From Pseudomonadota bacterium (GTDB taxonomy: Bacteria; Pseudomonadota; Alphaproteobacteria; Rhizobiales; Aestuariivirgaceae): a DNA stretch of 9,434 bases. The notes under the pieces were generated by a model. The model saw only the letters and a program-made list of their open reading frames with translations, had not been told where the DNA came from and ran no database searches. A program made the position numbers and the translations under genes. The first letter of the stretch is position 1. Each line of letters starts with the position of its first letter. Of the stretch, positions 5,598-9,434 are shown one piece after another. Location of the stretch: positions 1-9,434 of the forward strand of contig JAEKFU010000419.1 of NCBI GenBank assembly GCA_016522385.1, given 5' to 3'.

Positions 5598-5709
5598 ATC
5601 AGCTTTTGATTATTGCAATGCCCCATGCAACGCAAGCTTGCGGGCCGAGGCGAGTGCTGGTACTCCACGGCACCGGTATGTCTAATGGACAATTCAACGG
5701 AAGCACAGC
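5598..5709. promoter_or_regulatory. Divergent promoter region between yggS and leuS
   Basis: This must hold promoters for both genes, but no box pair is strong. For yggS, TTGCGT and TAATCA with a 17-nt spacer is the best guess. For leuS, TCTAAT (5681-5686) resembles a -10 but has a poor -35. A perfect 12-bp palindrome CGCAAGCTTGCG lies at 5631-5642. No leucine-rich leader peptide or T-box is seen. Confidence 0.35.
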
Positions 5710-8319
5710 ATGTCAGCTACACCCGAGCGGTACAACCCCAGACAGGCCGAGCCAAACTGGCAGAAGGTTTGGCATGATCGGCAATGTTTTGCTGCCAGCG
5801 ATGATACCGACAAGCCCAAATACTACGTGCTGGAAATGTTCCCCTACCCCTCCGGCCGTATCCATATGGGTCATGTTCGCAATTACACCATGGGCGATGT
5901 CATCGCGCGTTTTAAACGCGCCTGCGGATACAACGTTTTGCATCCGATGGGATGGGATGCCTTTGGTATGCCGGCCGAAAATGCCGCCATGGACCGCAAT
6001 ATCCATCCCAAGACCTGGACCTACGAAAATATCGCGGTGATGCGCCGTCAGCTGCAGCTTATGGGAATGTCGTTGGATTGGTCACGCGAGATCGCCACTT
6101 GCGATCCGAATTACTATGGCCACGAGCAGTCCATGTTCCTCGACTTTCTTGAGGCCGGGCTGATCGAGCGCAAGGTCTCGTCGGTCAACTGGGATCCGGT
6201 CGATCATACCGTGTTGGCCAATGAACAGGTGATCGACGGTCGCGGCTGGCGTTCCGGCGCGCTGGTCGAAAAGCGCGAACTCGCGCAATGGTTCTTCAAG
6301 ATATCGAACTATTCCGAAGAACTGCTCGATGCCCTCGACAACCTCGACACATGGCCGGAGAAAGTCCGCCTGATGCAACGCAACTGGATTGGGCGCTCCG
6401 AGGGTGTGCAGTTTTCCTTCGAATTGGAAGACGCAGACGGCAACCTGCTCGATACGAGACTGAACGTCTATACGACCCGTCACGATACCATCTTCGGTGC
6501 GACATTCTGTGCCGTCTCGGCTGACCACCCGATGACCCGCGGCTGTGCCGAGACATCACGCGAGATTGCTGATTTCCGCCGCGAATGTGCCGCCCTGGGC
6601 ACCAGTGAGGAAGCCATCGAGCGTGCTGAGAAAAAGGGCATCCCGCTTGGCGTGTATGCCCGCCACCCGTTCCAAAGCGGGGTCAGGTTGCCGGTCTATG
6701 CGGCAAATTTCGTACTGATGGGTTATGGAGAAGGCGCCATCTTCGGCTGCCCTGGCCACGATCAACGTGACCTGGACTTTGCCCGCAAGTACAACCTAGA
6801 CGTCATTCCGGTGGTCGCACCCGCCGATGCCGATCCGGCCACGTTCAAAATCGGCGACGAGGCTTTCCTGGAGAACGAGGATGACCAGTCGGTAATGATC
6901 AATTCCGAGTTTCTGAACGGTATGTCTGTGGCTGATGCCAAGGAAGAGGTCGCCAGCCGGATGGAAAAAGCCGGCATCGGCACGCGGCGCACGAACTACC
7001 GTCTGCGTGACTGGGGCGTCTCACGCCAGCGCTACTGGGGTTGCCCGATCCCGATCATCCACTGCGATACTTGCGGCGTCGTACCGGTGCCCAAGTCCGA
7101 CCTGCCCGTAGTGCTGCCCGAGGACGTTAGTTTCAGCCAGCCCGGCAATCCACTTGAGCGGCATCCGGCCTGGAAACGCGTCGATTGTCCAACCTGCGGG
7201 AAGGACGCCAGCCGCGAGACCGATACGTTCGACACCTTTGTTGATTCATCCTGGTATTTCGCCCGCTTTTGTTCGCCACACAGCGATGTTCCCGTCGATA
7301 GCGGTGCCGCGGCTTACTGGATGCCCGTCGATCAGTATATTGGCGGAATCGAGCACGCAATCCTGCATCTGCTCTATTCACGCTTTTTCATGCGCGCCAT
7401 GCGCAAAACCGGACACATCGGTATGGACGAGCCATTTGCCAGCCTCTTCACACAAGGAATGGTGATCCACCAGACCTACAGAACCGAGGCTGGAGAATGG
7501 GTCGTACCAACCGATGTCATTAGTGGTCCGCAAGGGTTACGCCACGCCGAGACGGGTGAACCAATTATCGTCGGACCCTCGGAAAAGATGTCCAAGGCAA
7601 AAAAGAACGTCGTGGACCCGGAACATATCATTGAGCAGTACGGTGCCGACACGGCCCGGTGGTTCATGCTTTCCGACACGCCGCCTGAGCGCGACATCGA
7701 ATGGACCGAGGCTGGTGTCGAGGGTGCTTGGCGGTTCACCCAACGCCTGTGGCGCACCATTGGCGAAGCAAGCCAAGTTGCAATCACCGATGCACCAGTT
7801 CCGGACCCGTTAGACGATGCAGCAATGGCGCTCAGACGTGCCACACACCAGGCGCTTAAGGCTGTCAGCGATGATATCTCGGCGTTGCGTTTCAACCGCT
7901 CAATTGCCCGAATTTATGAACTTGCAAACAGCCTCGGTCAGGTCTTGAAACAGCCGAACAGGTCCAAGGAACTGGATTGGGCTGTTGGCGAGGCAGCAAG
8001 GATTCTTGTACAGATGTTTGCACCGATGATGCCACATCTGGCCGAGGAATGTTGGAAACGGCTCGGCATGCCCGGTATTGTTGCCGGGACTGCCTGGCCT
8101 GAAGTGGCATCCGAATTGCTCGTCGATGACGCCATCACCATTGCCATCCAGGTAAATGGCAAGCGCCGGGACGAGATCAAGGTGCAAAAGGGTCTGCCGA
8201 AAGAAGAGATTGAATCCGCCGTGCTTCAGATGGATAATGTGCAACGCGTTCTTGCAGGACAGACAATTCGCAAGGTGATTGTGGTGCCGGATCGCATCGT
8301 CAACATCGTGGCAGGTTAA
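5710..8319 (+). CDS. leuS: Leucyl-tRNA synthetase
   Basis: This class I synthetase charges tRNA-Leu with leucine and proofreads mischarged products in a separate editing domain. The 869-residue length is normal for bacterial LeuRS. In order: Rossmann-fold catalytic half with the HIGH motif as HMGH (52-55) and GWDAFGMPAENAA; the inserted CP1 editing domain with YTTRHDT (254-260) and the GHDQRD motif (349-354); a zinc module with Cys452/Cys455 and Cys493/Cys496; the second catalytic part with DTFVDSSWYFARF and the KMSKS motif read as KMSKA (626-630); the anticodon-binding helices with FAPMMPHLAEECW; and the C-terminal domain ending IRKVIVVPDRIVNIV. Two motif positions differ from consensus: His258 for Pro in TTRPDT and Ala630 for the final Ser of KMSKS. 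The key lysines, Thr255, Thr260 and the editing aspartates are kept, so the enzyme should work. The GGAA ribosome site is at 5699-5702. The gene is the first of an operon with lptE and holA. Confidence 0.98.
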   Translation: MSATPERYNPRQAEPNWQKVWHDRQCFAASDDTDKPKYYVLEMFPYPSGRIHMGHVRNYTMGDVIARFKRACGYNVLHPMGWDAFGMPAENAAMDRNIHPKTWTYENIAVMRRQLQLMGMSLDWSREIATCDPNYYGHEQSMFLDFLEAGLIERKVSSVNWDPVDHTVLANEQVIDGRGWRSGALVEKRELAQWFFKISNYSEELLDALDNLDTWPEKVRLMQRNWIGRSEGVQFSFELEDADGNLLDTRLNVYTTRHDTIFGATFCAVSADHPMTRGCAETSREIADFRRECAALGTSEEAIERAEKKGIPLGVYARHPFQSGVRLPVYAANFVLMGYGEGAIFGCPGHDQRDLDFARKYNLDVIPVVAPADADPATFKIGDEAFLENEDDQSVMINSEFLNGMSVADAKEEVASRMEKAGIGTRRTNYRLRDWGVSRQRYWGCPIPIIHCDTCGVVPVPKSDLPVVLPEDVSFSQPGNPLERHPAWKRVDCPTCGKDASRETDTFDTFVDSSWYFARFCSPHSDVPVDSGAAAYWMPVDQYIGGIEHAILHLLYSRFFMRAMRKTGHIGMDEPFASLFTQGMVIHQTYRTEAGEWVVPTDVISGPQGLRHAETGEPIIVGPSEKMSKAKKNVVDPEHIIEQYGADTARWFMLSDTPPERDIEWTEAGVEGAWRFTQRLWRTIGEASQVAITDAPVPDPLDDAAMALRRATHQALKAVSDDISALRFNRSIARIYELANSLGQVLKQPNRSKELDWAVGEAARILVQMFAPMMPHLAEECWKRLGMPGIVAGTAWPEVASELLVDDAITIAIQVNGKRRDEIKVQKGLPKEEIESAVLQMDNVQRVLAGQTIRKVIVVPDRIVNIVAG

Positions 8320-8322
8320 TCG

Positions 8323-8823
8323 ATGAACCGATGGAACCGAACATTATTGGTTGTCGCTGCGCTCGGGCTCGGCGGATGTGGCTTCACGCCTTTGTATGGA
8401 ACGCCTGACAATAGCTCACCGGTTGCATTGAAGCTCGCGTCGATCACCGTTGCCGAACAGGACAATCGGCTGGGTCAGTTGGTGCGTAACGAAATCATCT
8501 CTGGTATTACCCCGGCCGGTTCGCCGGGCGGCGACGCTTACCGGCTTGAACTGCAAACCGAAGGTAGTGAAGAAGTGGCGATTGACGCCATCAACACCGA
8601 GTCGCTGCGCCAGCTTTACCGGGCCAACGTCAAGTTCGTTCTCTATGATACCCAGACCGGGAAACCAGTATATTCCGGTAAGACTTTCTCGCAAGTCGGT
8701 TATGACCGGGTCGATGCACCGGTGGCCAATCTGCAGGCACAGGTCAATGCCCAGGAACGAGCCGCCAGGGAAACCGGTCAGGACATTCGAACCCGACTTG
8801 CGGCGTTCTTATCAACCAATTAG
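8323..8823 (+). CDS. lptE: LPS-assembly lipoprotein LptE
   Basis: LptE is an outer-membrane lipoprotein that plugs the LptD barrel and helps insert lipopolysaccharide into the outer leaflet. The 166-residue product has a lipoprotein signal: a positively charged start (Arg3, Arg6), a hydrophobic core at about 7-16, and a lipobox LGGC with acylated Cys19. The mature start CGFTPLYG is the hallmark of alphaproteobacterial LptE. Farther on, DNRLGQLVRNEI, the TESLRQLYRANVKFVLYD strand pair and a C-terminal helix rich in Gln, Ala and Arg fit the family. It begins 3 nt after the leuS stop, so it is translationally linked to leuS, and holA starts 6 nt after its own stop. LptD is not in the window. The call is secure. 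Confidence 0.95.
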   Translation: MNRWNRTLLVVAALGLGGCGFTPLYGTPDNSSPVALKLASITVAEQDNRLGQLVRNEIISGITPAGSPGGDAYRLELQTEGSEEVAIDAINTESLRQLYRANVKFVLYDTQTGKPVYSGKTFSQVGYDRVDAPVANLQAQVNAQERAARETGQDIRTRLAAFLSTN

Positions 8824-8829
8824 CAAAGT

Positions 8830-9434
8830 ATGGCCGTTTTCAAGGCATCTGATATCGGCCGCTTTATTGCCCGGCCCGACCTGGCCATCAAAGCCCTACT
8901 AATTTATGGACCCGACATCGGTGCCGTAAATGAAACTGCCCGCAAACTTGTGCAGGCAACCGCCGGTTCGATCGATGATCCCTTCAACGTGGTCCGACTT
9001 TCGGACCGGTTGCTGGTCGAGGACCCGCAGCGTCTAGCTGATGAAGCACAGGCCATATCGATGATCGGCGGCCGGCGGGTTGTTTGGATTTCTGGCGCCG
9101 GCAGCGGCTTCCAGAAGGCGATCGCACCCTACCTTGAGGTGGCCGAGACAGAAAATCTCATTGTTGCCGAAGCCGGCGAACTTAACAAATCCTCAAGGCT
9201 GCGCACATTATTCGAAAAAGCCGGTAATGCATTTGCCATTCCCTGTTACCAGGATACAAAGCAGAGCCTGCATCAGCTCGTTTCCGCGGTCTTGGCAGAA
9301 CATGATCTCAACATTGCGCCCGACGCACATCACCATCTCTGCGAAATTCTGGGGGGCGACCGGCTTTTATCGCGCGCAGAACTGGAAAAACTAGCGTTAT
9401 ACTGCGCCGGTCAGGAGGCCGTTAGTCTTGATGA
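8830..9434 (+). CDS. holA: DNA polymerase III delta subunit HolA, N-terminal part (3' end outside window)
   Basis: Delta is the clamp-loader subunit that binds and opens the beta sliding clamp so it can be placed on DNA. The frame is open from the ATG at 8830 to the window end, giving 201 complete codons of a protein that is usually about 340 residues. Family landmarks are FKASDIGRFIARPD at the N terminus, the degenerate nucleotide-fold segment LLIYGPDIGAVNETA (about 23-37), DPFNVVRLSDRLL, RLADEAQAISMIGGRRVVWI, the strand LIVAEAGELNKSSRLRTLFEK, and LGGDRLLSRAELEKLALYCAG, which matches the region where delta homologues have LxxDR.LxxxELEKL. The ribosome site is weak (AAAG), and the gene follows lptE by 6 nt, so translational coupling is likely. 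In several related genomes holA borders the parAB chromosome-partition genes, which may lie beyond this window. Confidence 0.92.
   Translation, partial: MAVFKASDIGRFIARPDLAIKALLIYGPDIGAVNETARKLVQATAGSIDDPFNVVRLSDRLLVEDPQRLADEAQAISMIGGRRVVWISGAGSGFQKAIAPYLEVAETENLIVAEAGELNKSSRLRTLFEKAGNAFAIPCYQDTKQSLHQLVSAVLAEHDLNIAPDAHHHLCEILGGDRLLSRAELEKLALYCAGQEAVSLD

Noticed and set aside
5598..5709. Leucine attenuator or T-box upstream of leuS
   Set aside because: No short leader frame with leucine runs, no terminator/antiterminator pair and no T-box core were found in the 112 nt.
1..9434. Mobile element, CRISPR array, toxin-antitoxin or defence system
   Set aside because: All genes are core housekeeping types in a typical alphaproteobacterial order; no transposase, integrase, spaced repeats or terminal inverted repeats are visible.

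Overview
The window is ordinary chromosomal DNA of an alphaproteobacterium, most likely a member of or close to the Hyphomicrobiales. This rests on the alpha-type FtsK insertion before Walker B, the LptE signature CGFTPLYG after the lipobox, the gene string leuS-lptE-holA, and moderately high GC. No mobile elements, CRISPR arrays, rRNA or tRNA genes are visible. I see no undescribed multi-gene system. The unusual material is in the intergenic regions and in a few residue-level oddities.

Layout. Nucleotides 1-1694 (+) hold the 3' end of ftsK (DNA translocase), followed by a LolA-type periplasmic lipoprotein carrier. Nucleotides 1695-2083 hold no gene. They contain a strong hairpin, a pair of direct repeats, a possible promoter and a structured segment ending in a textbook rho-independent terminator at 1960-1994, which together suggest an unannotated small RNA. 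Nucleotides 2084-2890 (+) encode an exonuclease III / AP endonuclease (xth) with a GTG start. Nucleotides 2885-4234 (-) hold an OmpR/PhoB-type response regulator and, downstream of it, a single-domain cyclic-nucleotide-binding-like protein. A perfect 24-bp palindrome lies across the regulator's stop codon. Nucleotides 4351-4887 (+) encode a small YkuD-fold L,D-transpeptidase-like protein without a signal peptide. Nucleotides 4884-5597 (-) encode the PLP-homeostasis protein YggS. Nucleotides 5710-9434 (+) form a tight leuS-lptE-holA operon, with holA running off the window.

The genes are mostly housekeeping: chromosome segregation (ftsK), envelope biogenesis (lolA, lptE, the YkuD protein), DNA repair and replication (xth, holA), translation (leuS) and cofactor homeostasis (yggS). 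The two minus-strand regulators form a possible small signalling pair, but no histidine kinase is present to connect them to a stimulus. Two convergent gene pairs (xth with the cyclic-nucleotide-binding gene, ykuD-like with yggS) overlap at their 3' ends by 6 and 4 nt.
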